NCBI RefSeq assembly: GCF_029784155.1
Contig: NC_073691.1
Coordinates: 62,013,746-62,077,745 of the forward strand
Source: Uranotaenia lowii
Taxonomy: Eukaryota > Arthropoda > Insecta > Diptera > Culicidae
Direction: 5' to 3'
DNA: 64,000 bases
Below, in pieces: positions 23,128 through 34,508 of the stretch (the first letter of the stretch is position 1; every line of letters begins with the position of its first letter). Made by a program: the position numbers and the translations under genes. The notes under the pieces are model-generated. The model was not told the origin of the DNA. It made no database searches and saw only the letters and a list, made by a program, of their open reading frames with translations.

Positions 23128-23771
23128 AAGAAATACAACTCGCGTAACATTTCATAAGGGCAAAACAAGCAGTTGGCTCGAATCAAGAAAACCGTGTTTG
23201 AGATTTCATAATATCTAATCTCTCAATAGAATTTTAGCCACATCTATCCCACTGTGCATTGCATGTTCTATCAAATCAACCAGCAATTATGATAGAACTT
23301 CTTCTGATGAACACCATTCGAAAAACTTTAGTATCCAACCATCCCCCGCTGCGCGAATGTGTTGAACCGTCAAATTTGTTGTACACTTACTGGCGCGTCA
23401 CGCGCAAACGAGATAACACACAGCCGCACTCCCGACACGCCGGGTGATTCACTAAGTTTTATTTGACTACTGTTCACCGACATGACATGACGACGGTCCG
23501 GTTAGAGATCTCTCCCGCACACAAGCGGTTTGTGTTGAATTGGGTATGATCGAACGCACACTGGCAGCACCACGGAACCTCAAGTTGAAGCGTATGAATT
23601 ATTCATTTCGTCTCGTTTAGGCGTGCGCGCTCGCGCGCCTAAACTACATTTCGATTCGGGTCCGGTCCAGTCGCAATTAAATCATTCAATCTATCGGGTG
23701 TTCGCGAATTCCGTGTTTCTGTTTCGGTCGATATTTGATTTGTTATACGGGGAAGTGAATCTAGGCAAATA
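23128..23771 (+). promoter_or_regulatory. Upstream and 5' UTR region of the coiled-coil gene
   Basis: Base composition changes to GC-rich with CpG-containing segments at about 23390-23450 and 23620-23680 (for example gtgcgcgctcgcgcgc, 23621-23636), unlike the surrounding DNA. That is what one expects just upstream of a conserved gene in a transposon-rich genome. No in-frame ATG occurs between the upstream stop and 23772. I could not identify a convincing TATA box or initiator, so the transcription start is unknown. Confidence 0.4.
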
Positions 23772-24668
23772 ATGGCAGGAATGTCGAGGGAGGAGTTCGA
23801 GGAGTTGTTGTACTATGTGGTGGAGTTGAAAGATAAACTGAACGCCAAGTTGGACGAGCAATGTGGCAAGATAAATCAGCAAGGGTCGATCATCAACCAG
23901 CATGGGCAGATTGTGGACGAGCTTTGTTGGCAGCTGAGAGAGCTCAGTGAGAAGGTTCGGGACGTTCGGTTGGAAAACCGGAAGCTCAAAGAACAACTGG
24001 GGCAACTGTGCCCCAAGTGCCGGAACTGTCACTGTGATAGCGAAGTCTACGAGAACCATGTAGCGGATAAATACCACGAGATAGTCAAGGATAGCAGCAC
24101 CATAGATCGTAAAATTTCCAAACTTGACGCCAAGGTCAATCAACGGTTAGGCGGAGGCGGTACAGAATCTTCCACAAACGATAGCTCGAAAACGGTGATC
24201 TACACTGAGGTGCAGAAAAAAGCTGATGTCACCGAATCTCCTGCTGAGAAAACACGACCGGCCACAGCAACAACTCCCTCCAAGAAGAAGTGGTTCTTTG
24301 GTGGTTCCCTTGATCGGAAGAGCGCGAAAACAGACGAATCTCACAAAACCACCACCAGCAACACCATCTGGTATCTGGATCAGGAAACCATCTACGAGCC
24401 GATTGAGCTGTCCGCCAAACCGAGCACCCGCGCCCAGTTGGAAAAAATAAGTGCCGAAGTGTCGTCCTCTACAAAAATTCCCCCTAAACCGGCACCTCGA
24501 AGATTCGTTTTCCCGTCCCCCCCGCCAATCAACGATTTAGTGGAGTACTTCCAACCCATGGACTGCATCAGCCGGGCGACCAGCTCCGATGATGAGTACG
24601 ACGTTCCGCTGCGGATCCGGCCTTTTCGGACCCTGGGGGACCTCAACGGGCATCGGGGCAGCAGCAAG
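23772..24668 (+). CDS. Coiled-coil protein of unknown function, first coding exon
   Basis: The exon gives 299 residues. Residues 5-78 are heptad-like and probably a coiled coil (ELLYYVVELKDKLNAKL, ELCWQLRELSEKVRDVRLEN). A cysteine cluster CPKCRNCHC follows at 80-88 and could bind metal. Residues 130-235 are polar and probably disordered. A proline-rich, SH3-ligand-like segment IPPKPAPRR lies at 236-244 and an acidic SSDDEYD at 271-277, so a cytoplasmic adaptor or scaffold is possible. The ATG context is good. The frame runs to a stop at 24704, but two in-phase donors precede it: aag|gtagcc after 24668 and tcg|gttagt after 24689. Either joins in phase 0 to the exon at 34509. Codon use looks like a real gene. 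I do not recognise the family. Confidence 0.75.
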
Positions 24669-25576
24669 GTAGCCTGCAGTCAAATTTCGGTTAGTGTTTC
24701 ATGACCGGTTGTGTTTGATTAGTCATATGGTTTTTTTTGTGTTTTTTATTGATTGATTACATTCTCGAGATAACGTTTTTCAAAGTCGTTGATAAGGAAT
24801 GCGTCTTTGTTGTCTACGTTGAAATTTTGTTATTATTTGCTTTCTGATATCCCTCGAAGTGTGGATAAATTTTCAGCAACGCCTAACTGAAGTCAAACCC
24901 CCAGGCCTTCAGATATTCGATCATTATTTGAATATTGAATATGTACTTTGCGCTTGTTGACGTTGGCACTATGGTGGTGAGGTAGAATCTCAAAAACAGT
25001 GTTGTGATGTTACGCCTGTGGAATGCGAAGTTGGTTGACAAAAAATGGCAAATCGATGTGGAAAGTGGAATTTACTTGAGTTTTATTTTCTGTTGTTGTT
25101 ATTGTTGGAGAATATATATTGCCCATGGGGTGACGCTTGTGGATTCCGTAATAATTTCAGTGTGCAAGAGTGGTGATCATCCGATCAGCCGTTTGGTAAT
25201 CGTCATCTTACATTCGATTTCGTTGGTGCCGTTCTGCATGGGTTTTGTTACTTGGAAAATTCTTATCTGTCAAATGCGGGTTGTTAACGTTTGCCGCTTG
25301 TAAATATTATCAATTTAACTTATTGCTTTCGGAAAGTCTATTTTTAGGTCGATTGCAATTTTTCCAGACGTAGACTCTTATTTGCTGTTCTAAGAATCTG
25401 TCAAAAAATCACGCGAAAAATGAAATTGATGTTAGATTAATATTCTGGAGCACAAAAAAAATTCCAATAGAAAAATGAATCCACCAGGATCTCGTTTCAC
25501 GAGATTGAACAGATGTTCAATTAGTGTGAAATTTTATCTGTTGTTCGTCCAAACCCAAGCAACCAAAGTGTTAGAT

Positions 25577-25818
25577 CAGCGGTCGGGGAACCGGGGTAAA
25601 TTACCCCAAATGGGGTAAAAGTGAAATTCTTGGGGGTAACAGTCAATATTTTGTGAGTGAAAAGTGTATATTTTCATTTTGCAATTTTATGAATTTGTTG
25701 GTAATATGAAGGTGCTGAAAAAATTTCGATTTCGTTTTTTTGCTCTTCGTCATGGGGTAATATCAACTTCAATAAAAAAGGTTTTGGGGTAATGATTCAA
25801 AAAGTTCCCCGACCCCTG
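25577..25818. mobile_element. hAT-type MITE in the 5' LTR
   Basis: Inverted termini CAGCGGTCGGGGAAC and, inverted, CAGGGGTCGGGGAAC differ at one base. A perfect 8 bp duplication TGTTAGAT lies on both sides (25569-25576 and 25819-25826). The element is 242 bp and has no coding capacity. The interior carries ggggtaa motifs in both orientations. It split the first bases of the LTR, so it is younger than the LTR element. Confidence 0.88.
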
Positions 25819-26344
25819 TGTTAGATTAAAGCAATCATAACATATTTGAATTTCCATTATGTTTGATCTCAGCAATCGTTTAGTAGCTGGTGCATTATAA
25901 AAGGCATGAAATTGTCAGTAGCTTAGATCATCAAAATAAATTACTAAAACTCATAGCACTCAAGATGAAAAGGCTACCCTGTGTCACTTAAAAACAAATA
26001 TGTAAACTCGAAACAAAAATCTGAAATAAATGTACATTTTCAATCAATCAGTAGCTTAGTTAGTCTAAGTTTTGTTCTCAAGAAAGTAACAACTAATAGT
26101 TTACAGTATAAACTAGTTTCATTCTGGAAGTGTCCAGACATAACAAATTGGCGACGAGGATTTAAGAACCTGAAGCGATGGCAGATATTCGGGAAGCAAT
26201 ACTCCAGATGGCGGCGCTCCTCCAGAAGCTAGCTCAGCCAACCCCATTACCTAGCAGCCCAGAGCAAACACTGGAAGCCTTGGCAACGAACATCAGGGAG
26301 TTTTCCTTCGACCTGGGAAATGGAATCACTTTCGACAAGTGGTA

Positions 26345-28140
26345 GGGTAACGGACTTATTTTGGACCGGGTACATATTTTGGACCACCTTGCAGTTTTTT
26401 TCCAAAATTTCTCACATAAATCAAGTTAATCATGGAAATTTTTAACAAATATAGTTAAAGCTACTTTTTATGATTCTAATCATACCTAAAATTTCATTTA
26501 AATAAGCTGATAAGGGAGAGAAATTGGAAAAAAATGTTTTGATTTTTCACAGTTAAATCGAACCAAGGCCATTTTAGGAGGACGTGCTATTATTGGAGTC
26601 AACTTTCAAGAAGTTTTCTGGATAGCTGTGTTAAATTTAACAACTACATACATGTTCACAGCTATGATAAAACACTTGAAAACAAGTTTGCACACTCGAA
26701 GAGCCAAAAAAAACTTGTGTTAATAGCAATTAGACCCATGTCGAAAATAGGTCCTACTTAATTCCATAGGGACTTATTTTGGACCACCCAACACAACCTG
26801 GGTATTAAACTTGCTGTTAATTGTTCATGAACGTAATAAGTCGTTGTACGACTATATGAAAGAGTAATGCACACTATTTTCATCACTTATTTATTACAAA
26901 TAAAATTTGAAATTTTGGCATTATTTTATTAAATCAACTCGTTGAAGCCCAAACTCGCCTCTAGAAGAAGTTCACTTCAATTGACACAAAACCAAGCCAA
27001 TCATTGTTTTAACTTACTTTTTGTGCACTTTGCCTTAAACCATGTTAATCTACCAATCCACATTAATGGCAACTATTTGATAAGCCGTTGTCAAAAGCTA
27101 CAACTTAAAGAAGCCTCAACAGAAAAAACGGGACTTGCAAAAATTGTTTATGCTTCATGAAATATTATTGAAAGTTTGGTTTAAAAGCTATCACCATTCA
27201 GGGTTGATTTTCGAGCAAAAAAAAACTTGATTAGGTAGAAGCGTCGAAATATAAACCCCGTTTAAAGATGTGAAATGTGTAAAAATAACAAGCGAAAAAG
27301 TACTACAAATCTAGTTTTTTAGCCCCTGTGGTTATGCAATTTAATAAAAACTGTTGAAAAGTTTACTCCAACGATAATTTTATTCCTAGAACAAAAGTTG
27401 TTTCAAAGATAAAACTGATTTTGTGTGGCCAAAAACAAATAATTTTTGCACATTTTATCTTTTTGAATCTATGTTTTCTACAGAACTAAAGCAAAACCAA
27501 ATCCATTAAGGTTTTGGTAGTCCAAATGCATCAATTGATGTCGCTGAGTTGATGATGTCAGACTTTCTTAATTTATCATTGAGTCGCCTGGAGGAGATTT
27601 GCGAAAAAAATGATCCTCAAGATAAGCCAACTGGCCAGCATTCAACACTGCAGAACACATTTTGTCGAGATTGCAGCGTGCTGTCAGAATTTTCGAAACA
27701 TTTGAAACACACTATTATATAACAGAGGAGTTTTTATGTTTTTACTCTATACTTATCGAATAAACAAAACTTGACTACAAGAATAAGAAAAGACAAGACT
27801 AACTGAATTATTAGCATAATTGCGCATCAATATCTGTCGTTAATAAAGCAAAATTCAAAAAAAAAACTTCATTAGTTTAAGGGTGGTCCAAAATAGGTCC
27901 AAAGAGTGGTCCAAAATAGAAACCTGGTTGTCCAAAATACCAACCAAAGTAATGATCAAAGAAACGCGTTTTTAAGCTTAAATCTTGTTACATTGCAACT
28001 AACGACGATATGTTTCGATAGAAAAAGCCTTGATCTTCGTAATGAACGGATGAAGCAGTCAAAAATTTTTATATGTACTTTTGTATTTCAGAAAATAGCA
28101 TAGTCACTTCCCAAAGCGGTCCAAAATAGGTCCGTTACCC
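26345..28140. mobile_element. TA-flanked TIR element with TTTTGGACC motifs, 1.8 kb
   Basis: Inverted termini GGGTAACGGACTTATTTTGG and, inverted, GGGTAACGGACCTATTTTGG differ at one base in the first 20. TA lies on each side (26343-26344 and 28141-28142) and removal restores the gag frame across FDKWYSRY, so boundaries are exact. Subterminal copies of ttttggaccacc (26381, 26772) and of ggtccaaaatag (27884, 27908, 28119) could be transposase sites. There is no recognisable transposase. A TA duplication suggests a Tc1/mariner-mobilised element. Confidence 0.85.
27552..27722 (+). CDS. Unknown 56-residue open frame in the TIR element
   Basis: From ATG at 27552 to TAA at 27720-27722. The peptide has protein-like composition, a leucine-rich start (DFLNLSLSRLEEICEKND) and a Cys pair (FCRDCSVLSEFSKHLKH), in contrast to the AT-rich surroundings. 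The frame is open upstream for about 20 more codons without a Met. It may be a captured exon fragment or a remnant of a transposase-linked protein. I do not recognise it. Confidence 0.25.
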   Translation: MMSDFLNLSLSRLEEICEKNDPQDKPTGQHSTLQNTFCRDCSVLSEFSKHLKHTII

Positions 28141-28389
28141 TACAGCCGGTATGCGGATCTCTTCGAAGCGGACGCCAAGAACTTAGACGATGCTGCTGAG
28201 GAAGTTGCGCACTCAGTACGTCAATTATATCCTGCCAGAGCTTCCCCGAGATGTCAATTTTAACGACACCGTCGAAATCCTTCAGAAAATCTTGGGAACA
28301 CAGACCTCAATCTTCAACAAACGCTCAAGGCCCGATCTCTACTCAACAACCCGAGAGCTGACCTCTCCTCGCAATGACTCGTGATAAAC

Positions 28390-29790
28390 ACGTATACCCC
28401 TTCTGTTGTTGACTGAGGGCCTGATCTCTTCTCTTGCGACTCGAGATCCGACCTCTTATCGTAAAGACTCGGGATTGACAACACAAACCTCTCCTCCTGA
28501 AGAATCTAGACCTGAATTCTTCTTTTAAGACTCGAGTTTCGACTGTTTATCCCCAGCAGGGTTGTTTCGCTCAAAGTGATGACCATTTTTTGGTCATCGT
28601 TTCTTATTTTCACTGTAATGTGTTGTGAGCTTACTTGGTTGAATAATTCTACTGAATCAAAGCAATCTAGATTGTCTTTAATTCCCTTTTATAAATAAGA
28701 ATTACAGGCTTTCTTTCGATTGCTTTAATTCAGCCACATTTCACTTTTTCACTTCAGCAAAGGTACCTAATCTAGTTTTTTATTACCCATTTTTCATCAC
28801 ATTCACAAAAAATCAGGTAAAATCAGGCATATTTTCAAAAATCAGGGAAATTCAATGGCTTATCAGGTTGTCAGGCTGAGCCTCGAAAAATCAGGGAATG
28901 CCTGAAGAATCAGGCACATTGGCATCTCTGAACCCCTGGGTTCGGAGTTCGCCACCTTTTGATCGTCGTGTGCCGATCGAAAGCAGCTTATTCTAGACTC
29001 GCGCCTGTCACAGCAAACGTGCGGGACTTAACAGGTTCGCTGCCAAAGGACCCATATTCGTGTGACGGGTGTATTTTCTGGGAGGCCCCATCACATCATA
29101 AACGTGTGACGCTCTCTTACTCATGTTAGCTGCTCAGTTTAGCGACACGTTCCAAGTTCCAAATTTTGTTTTCTCCCTCTTTTCTTAATCGCTCCGAGAA
29201 TTTCTCTGGGCCCGGCTAGTAAAACTACCAAAAGCAACTACTCGGATGATCTCCGACGAAGACGTCATCCTACACCGACTTGAATGGCTCGTCCGGCGTC
29301 GAGAGCCACTCTACCCGTGAGTATTCCCCGATTGTAGAATAACACGAACGCAGCCTACCCACGGCATCTGCCACGCGGAATATGTTGCCTTATCTTTGTA
29401 GCTTTGAACCGGGGGTTTCAAACTCACTCTACTCGACAGTCCCTCGTCGATGGGGTCCGTTCTTCTTTTCTACCTTTGGCTGGCAACACTCACTAGGATT
29501 TCCTGCCTGTTGTGTGCCAGATCAAGAGAGGCTTGTCCTATACTCGCGCCTGTCACGGAACACGTTTGGAAATTTGAACGCTACGACTCGGATATTTTCC
29601 GATGGTGACGACATCCTACACCGACTCGAGACTCCCCCGACAGTGGTTAATCCCCTACTTACAAGGTCCGCTGCGAGGAAGGTGTTGTCTTATCCCTGCA
29701 GTTTCCCCCGTAGGAAGCGGCACTACTCGAGCACTCTCCGACGCACTATGGGGCACACCCATACAATGAGTCGGCAAAATATATTTTTTG
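28390..29790. repeat. Diverged complex repeat block, left part
   Basis: The block consists of diverged units sharing motifs such as ctcgcgcctgtcacag (29000, 29548), tactcggatgatctccgacg (29239) and catcctacaccgact (29267, 29608), with pieces such as gacctcttatcg and aagactcgag at 28440-28540. The same motifs in the same order recur at 32160-32794. Open frames here (such as 29382-29816) follow the repeats and look non-coding. GC content is above that of the flanks. Confidence 0.65.
28557..28930. mobile_element. Candidate hAT-type MITE with tcagg motifs
   Basis: The right end reads ...cacattggcatctctg, that is CAGAGATGCCAATGTG inverted, preceded by many copies of aatcagg/aatcaggc. The left end CAGGGTTGTTTC is less similar. 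Flanking octamers atccccag (28549-28556) and aacccctg (28931-28938) agree at six of eight positions, consistent with an old 8 bp duplication. Confidence 0.45.
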
Positions 29791-30282
29791 CCTTTTTTGA
29801 AACTTTTTTAAGATAATATTTATTATATGCACTGATCAACTAATATAAACTATTTTTAGCTCTGGTTTTCGGTATGTGCTCAGAAAAACAACAAAATTGG
29901 AACATTAACTCTTCAAAATGCAATGTGTAGTTTTGAAACGATACCTACTAACTTAAATCAAATTATCTCGGGAACGCGTGGATATTTATGAGTTATGAGA
30001 TTTAAAAAAATTGACTCAGGGTATTGTTATTCAAAGTTATTCAGTTTTGTAAGACGAATTAGAGAATATATGCTAAAAATTGCAATATTTAATTTTTTAT
30101 AATTTTTTGCCAAAAGAAGTTATTGGAAAGTTATCTCTGCACATATCTAAATTCTATCATAAATTTAGTCACAATCAATTACAATCATCTTCTTTCACCT
30201 TATTCCATGTTTCAGTTCGCGCTTTGATTCGATAGTGCGTGATCCAACTGTGATCGTGGATCATATTCCACTGAGGTAATAT
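29791..30282. other. AT-rich spacer
   Basis: AT-rich sequence between the repeat block and the R1-like fragment. No gene or element ends recognised. Confidence 0.4.
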
Positions 30283-31875
30283 TCAACTGAACCGGTCCCA
30301 GTATCGATCCTTGCGGTACTGTGTGCTGTAACATCTAAATATTTCCTGAGATCCTTCGCTAGTCGTGTATTGTAGCTTACGGTTCTGGAAATAGCTTTCC
30401 ACTAATTTGAACAGATATTTCGGTATCCTCATTTTTATAAGCGTTGATGCAATCGCTGTCCAGCTGACACTACTGAAGGCGTTGCGCACGTCCAGTGTTA
30501 CTGCCGCACAAAAACGAACCCCTCTTCTCTTCTTGAGTCTGGCTTTATCAGCCGTTTCGATGACAGTTCGAATGGCGTCGACTGTGCATCGCCCTTTTCG
30601 AAAGCCGAATTGATTGTTGGACAGTCTGCCTTCGCCCTCCAGAACCTTTCCAACCCTATTTTGTAGGCATAATGACCTGCATGCCGATGGGTTCCCCAAT
30701 GGCTTTCCTGGTTTAGGCAGCAGAACCAGCTCCTGCCGTTTCTAAACATCTGGAAACATCCTTTCCTCAAAGAAATTTGCAGTGACGATCGGAATACAAC
30801 TTAACTGCAATGTTTGGGATACCATCTGGACCCGGAGCTTTCCAGCTGAAGGGATTTTGCAATGTCGCGCAGTTCTTTCACTGATATTAACTCCTCCTCG
30901 TTCGTATCCCAGTCGTACGGGACTTGTGGCCAACTTCTGACATTTTGTTGAATGAACAGCTCTTTCGTTATTTCCCTCAATTGGTTGGGGCACATTTCAG
31001 GTGGTGTGCAACCGCTTTTGTTTTTTTTGCCATGACTATCCTGTAGGCATCATCCCATGGTCGGTCATTGGCATCACGACAAAGTTTCCTTAAACAGGCC
31101 TTTTTACTTTCTTTAATTGCCTTGCAGAGGTTTCTTTTCGCATTTTTTGGGAAATGGACTGCGATCGTCTCTCTCCGTTTGGGTTCGTGCTTTCTGCATG
31201 TGTCGCCTAGCGCGAAGGCAGCTGGCACGCAAATTCGCAATTTCCTCAGTCCACCAATAAACAGGTGGATGTAGGTTTTTATGATTAGCTCTCTTTGTTA
31301 TTGCTACGTCACAAGCACGTGTGAGTACTTTTGTAAGGTTTTCAGCCGACAAGTTGGGTAGGTTTGGCTCCCACTTCAACACAATTCGACAAAGGCGTTC
31401 CGGTCGAATTGTTTTGTCCTCCTCTCCTCTGCCTGACTGTGCACTCTTACCCACACGATAGCGGATCGCAAACTGGTCGCTATGAGTGCAGTCCTCGCTC
31501 ACCCTACAATTACTTGTCCATCTGGGACTAGCAATTGTGGTATCTATAATAGATTCACGTCCATCTATATGGAAGGTCCTAGTATTACCTACGTTCGCTA
31601 GATCCACATTCAGCCTTGCAAGTGCTTCAAGTAGACTCTGTCTTCTGGCGTTCGTAAGGGAACTACCCCATTCCTGGGCCCACGCATTGAAATCCCCCGT
31701 GATAATAACGGGGCTTCGACCTGTGAGTACCTCGACTACCTTATCCATCATAGCGCTAAATTTCTCCAAGGTCCATCTATTTAGGTCTCATTGAAGGTCT
31801 GTCACCCCTATTGCGGCCAGATTGGCACTATCGGTCACCCAATTTGTGCCATTCAGGGCTCTATAATAGGGGTCT
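30283..31875 (-). pseudogene. R1-like element: endonuclease and reverse transcriptase part
   Basis: Minus strand, from about 31870 downward. The apurinic-type endonuclease is recognisable by NWVTDSANLAAIGVT, VIITGDFNAWAQEWGS and a CTHSDQFAIRY segment in place of the usual SDH. A degraded linker follows. Then come reverse transcriptase fingers and palm with QFGFRKGRCTVDAI and the motif A region VTLDVRNAFSSVSW, and the piece stops shortly after the QGSILGP-like sequence near 30290. Frameshifts occur near 31110, 30990, 30770 and 30690. The rest of the palm (motif C), thumb and 3' end are absent. It is inserted in the repeat block. Confidence 0.8.
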
Positions 31876-32150
31876 TTTTTTTTATTAGTTGATCACCCAG
31901 GTGGTAAATCCTTTTTACGGATTGCATTCCAAGGCACGGCGAGCGACCGAGTCCCCCCAGTATGCTACTCTGGGTCCATGGGTGCAATTGGACGACTCAT
32001 GATACTATGTACCCCTACGCCATAAAGTCCACCTGGGGCCTCTGGCCATAATTCCCATCCGGACCTGCAACGAAGGCTGTACCCAAGATGGGAGACCAAG
32101 TCCGCGCTTAAGCGCTCTTCGGCAAACTCCAGTTCGAGTCAAACTCCAGC
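31876..32150 (-). mobile_element. R1-like 3' UTR with poly(A) tail (fragment)
   Basis: Read on the minus strand this GC-richer segment ends in ggatttaccacctgggtg, then aactaataaaaaaaaa at about 31876-31892, as a non-LTR element 3' end with poly(A). No coding is left. It abuts the endonuclease fragment at its A tail, so one element probably inserted into or beside the other. Confidence 0.45.
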
Positions 32151-32794
32151 ATATATACCCTGCCTCTTGTTACGATTCAAGACTAAGGACCTCGCCTCTA
32201 ACGACTTGAGATCCGGCCTTTACTCGCAAATCGAGACTAGCTTGGTTCCCACGAAAAACGTGCGCTCCGCCTCTGTTCGAGACCACTGCAAGAGACCAAT
32301 GACCTCGCCTCTAACGACTTGAGGTCTTGGCTCCGCCTGTCTTGGCTCGAGGCCCTCTCCTCTTTGCCCGTCCGTGTGCCGAATCGAGAGCAGCTTATCC
32401 TAGACACGCGCCTGTCACAGCACACGTCCGGGGCTTTACGAAAAACTACTCGGATGATTCCCGGCGAAGAATTCATCCTACACCGACTCAGATGACTCAC
32501 CCGCCGACGACGTGAAGTCACCCTACCCGAGAGTATTTCGCGGCGTAAATACTCTTCCCCCTACGAGCTCGACTACGAAGAAGGTAAAGTCTTATCCCCG
32601 CAGCCTCCCTCGTAGAGAGCGCGTTCTACTCAGATACTCCGCGGCGGTGGAGGTATCCTACACAACGATCGCGACGTACCTAAACAGCTCGGCATACGCA
32701 GAAGGTAAAGTCTTATCTTTGTATGCTTTACTGCCAGGGTCGGACGCACACTACTCAGGTGTTCCCCGACGAAGGAGTCACCCTACACCGATCG
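32151..32794. repeat. Diverged complex repeat block, right part
   Basis: It contains ctcgcctctaacgacttgag twice (about 32191 and 32306), cgcgcctgtcacagcacacg (32407), tactcggatgattcccggcg (32447), and three variants of the catcctacaccgact motif (32473, 32657, 32771), plus gaaggtaaagtcttatc twice (32578, 32701). These match 28390-29790, so the R1-like fragments separate two parts of what was one array or one large element. Confidence 0.65.
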
Positions 32795-34025
32795 CGGACT
32801 GGTGCTGGTTCCAACTCCTCTGCAGGGCAGTCATGATCCGGGTGAACCCATCGCTGACCACGCGCCAAGTGTTGGCGTCCTCGCACATCCTCTGCACGAT
32901 GTTGTCGGCTGTCGTGTCTGGTCCGCAGGCGGCAAGCATGTTAGCACGTACCTCCTCGAACCTTGGACAGCTGAACACTACGTGTTCTGGCGTCTCTACT
33001 ATGTCTCCGCAGGTTAGACAAGATGGCGAAGCCACGTGTCCAAACCGATGGTGGTACTGCATGAAGCATCCGTGACCCGTCAGGAACTGTGTCATGCAGA
33101 AGTCCACCTCACCATGTCTTCGGTCCATCCAGGATCCGATATTAGGGATCAAGCGATGGGTCCACCGGCCACGTTCCGAGCTGTCCCACTGGTGCTGCCA
33201 GTTGGACAGCGAGTTCTCTCTGGCATGTTTCCGCACGTCGGGCACGTGCCTGTTCTCGTAGCAGAAGGCATCTTCCTCTAGCAAGACCGAGATGGGCATG
33301 ACCCCCGCCACAACATCAGCAGCTACCGAGGACACCGTTCGGTATGCGCTGATTACACGCAGGTTCATCAGCCGCTGCACCCTGCAGAGCTGTTGCAGAT
33401 TACACTGCCTACTCAAGGCTGCCTTCCAGGCTGCCACTCCGTAGCGCAGAATGGACGAGGTCACGCTCGCCAGGACCCTCCTTCTGCTGCAGCGGATGAA
33501 TAGGGGTCTGCTACTAACGCTATGTATAGCTTCTCTTCCACCGCCCGTCTGTCGTAGAAGCTGTTGTGCTTCGTGACGGTGGTTGAGGTTGATTTGCATT
33601 ACTACCAAGCCCTTGGTAGGTAGGGCATCTAGTGGCCAGTTACATGGTCACTAGTGCAAATAAAACACTTCGCCGGCTTACTGAAGCTATGTGAACGGAT
33701 TCCCTGCACCCCCAGCATAAGCTTCGTCTGTTAGCTCCCTTGCAGTCAAACGACTTGTGGCCGTACTCCATGCATCGAAAGCATACCTCTGATTGCTGGG
33801 AGATCGTTATCTGACAAACTGACCATCCCACTTTTAGCCGCCCGCTCTCGAGAGCTGCGTTGGCTGCTACCACTGTTGAAACCTGTGTTCCGGTTTTGGG
33901 AGGACCCTGTCTCAATCGGATTGAGATCTGGTCTTCGCCGATCTTACACTGGTCGACTAGTGCTGCTCTCACTGACTGACTTTTTTCTGAGACCAAAATA
34001 TTTAAATCCTTAGAGTTAATCACTA
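32795..34025 (-). pseudogene. R1-like element, internally deleted
   Basis: Minus strand, 34023 downward. ORF1 C-terminus shows two CCHC-type knuckles beginning CFRCMEYGHKSFDC, the second degraded (LCWGCRESVH). Next, 33608 starts ORF2 with the typical endonuclease opening MVVMQINLNHRHEAQQLLRQ. After about 22 residues it jumps to the post-palm region (ILRYGVAAWKAAL, QRLMNLRVISAYRTVSSVAA) and the C-terminal knuckle (CLTCGDIVETPEHVVFSC), ending at 32778. Most of the endonuclease and all of the reverse transcriptase core are deleted, yet the frame stays open for 276 residues. Confidence 0.8.
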
Positions 34026-34508
34026 AATTACTTATTTTTTACACTTTTTTGCAAACCGTGTAAAAATGAAAAATATTTCAAAAAAAAAAAAAAAGCTTAC
34101 AAAATAAGCATTTCAACAATGTATTGGAAATTCATGTAGCATTTCTTTCATGGGAGAAAAATTGATTTGAATATTATTGGAGCTAAAGTATATTTTTCAT
34201 TTTTCTCAAGTCTGAACCCATCTTTTAAAGTCTGATGTCTGTGAAACGAATAGTGCTTATGATAATTATCTGATAAATTGTGGATTTCTTAGTTAAATAT
34301 TAAGCTCAGAACTGGTATATGACAAATATAATTACGTTAACGTTAATTTTTGACTTAGTTGTTCAACAAAAGTCAAAGGTTGAGGCTAATTTGGCATTAT
34401 AAGGCAACTAGTTTTATCAGAAAAACTTCACATGTTAAATGTTTCGTTTTCTTTTGAGTTTAACATTTTTCAACAAGTACTTATTTGTAACCTATTTTTC
34501 TGTTCCAG

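Larger units (their letters stand above)
26178..28330 (+). pseudogene. Gag of the Mag-like element, interrupted and frameshifted
   Basis: The frame begins at 26178 (MADIREAILQMAALLQKL) and reaches FDKW at 26342. It resumes after the inserted element with YSRYADLFEADAKNLDD from 28143. Then a small deletion shifts the frame to RKLRTQYVNYILPELPRDV, which ends in GTQTSIFNKR near 28325. Members of this gag family carry FDKWY...YEDLF and a downstream YVNYILP...PRD segment in one frame. The interruption falls within the Tyr codon of FDKWY, exactly at a TA. No zinc knuckle or later domain is present. Confidence 0.75.
25569..28500 (+). mobile_element. Gypsy/Mag-like LTR retrotransposon remnant
   Basis: A 5' LTR can be traced from tgttagat at 25569 (interrupted by a MITE), resuming at 25827 and ending ...cataaca at 26145, so it has matching TGTTA/TAACA ends. 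A primer site, ttggcgacgagga, follows at 26148, and a gag start codon lies at 26178. Gag is interrupted at 26343-28142 by a TA-flanked element. No 3' LTR, protease or reverse transcriptase is seen. Sequence after about 28390 passes into a repeat block whose relation to this element is unclear. Confidence 0.7.
24669..34508 (+). other. 9.8 kb transposon-filled intron (inferred)
   Basis: Inferred from the phase-compatible donor at 24669 and acceptor ending at 34508 (ttttctgttccag). It contains, in order, an LTR remnant with a hAT-type MITE in its LTR, a TA-flanked TIR element, a two-part repeat block with another MITE, and two R1-like fragments in minus orientation. Between 24705 and 25550 nothing is recognised. 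If the donor at 24690 is used, the intron is 21 bp shorter. Confidence 0.6.

Noticed and set aside
23691..24143. 150-codon frame antisense to the coiled-coil exon
   Set aside because: Shadow of the + strand coding exon, which has better composition and splice signals.
32327..33281. + strand open frames opposite the R1-like element, including one of 187 codons
   Set aside because: Antisense shadows of the minus-strand R1 coding sequence or of the repeat block, without protein motifs.
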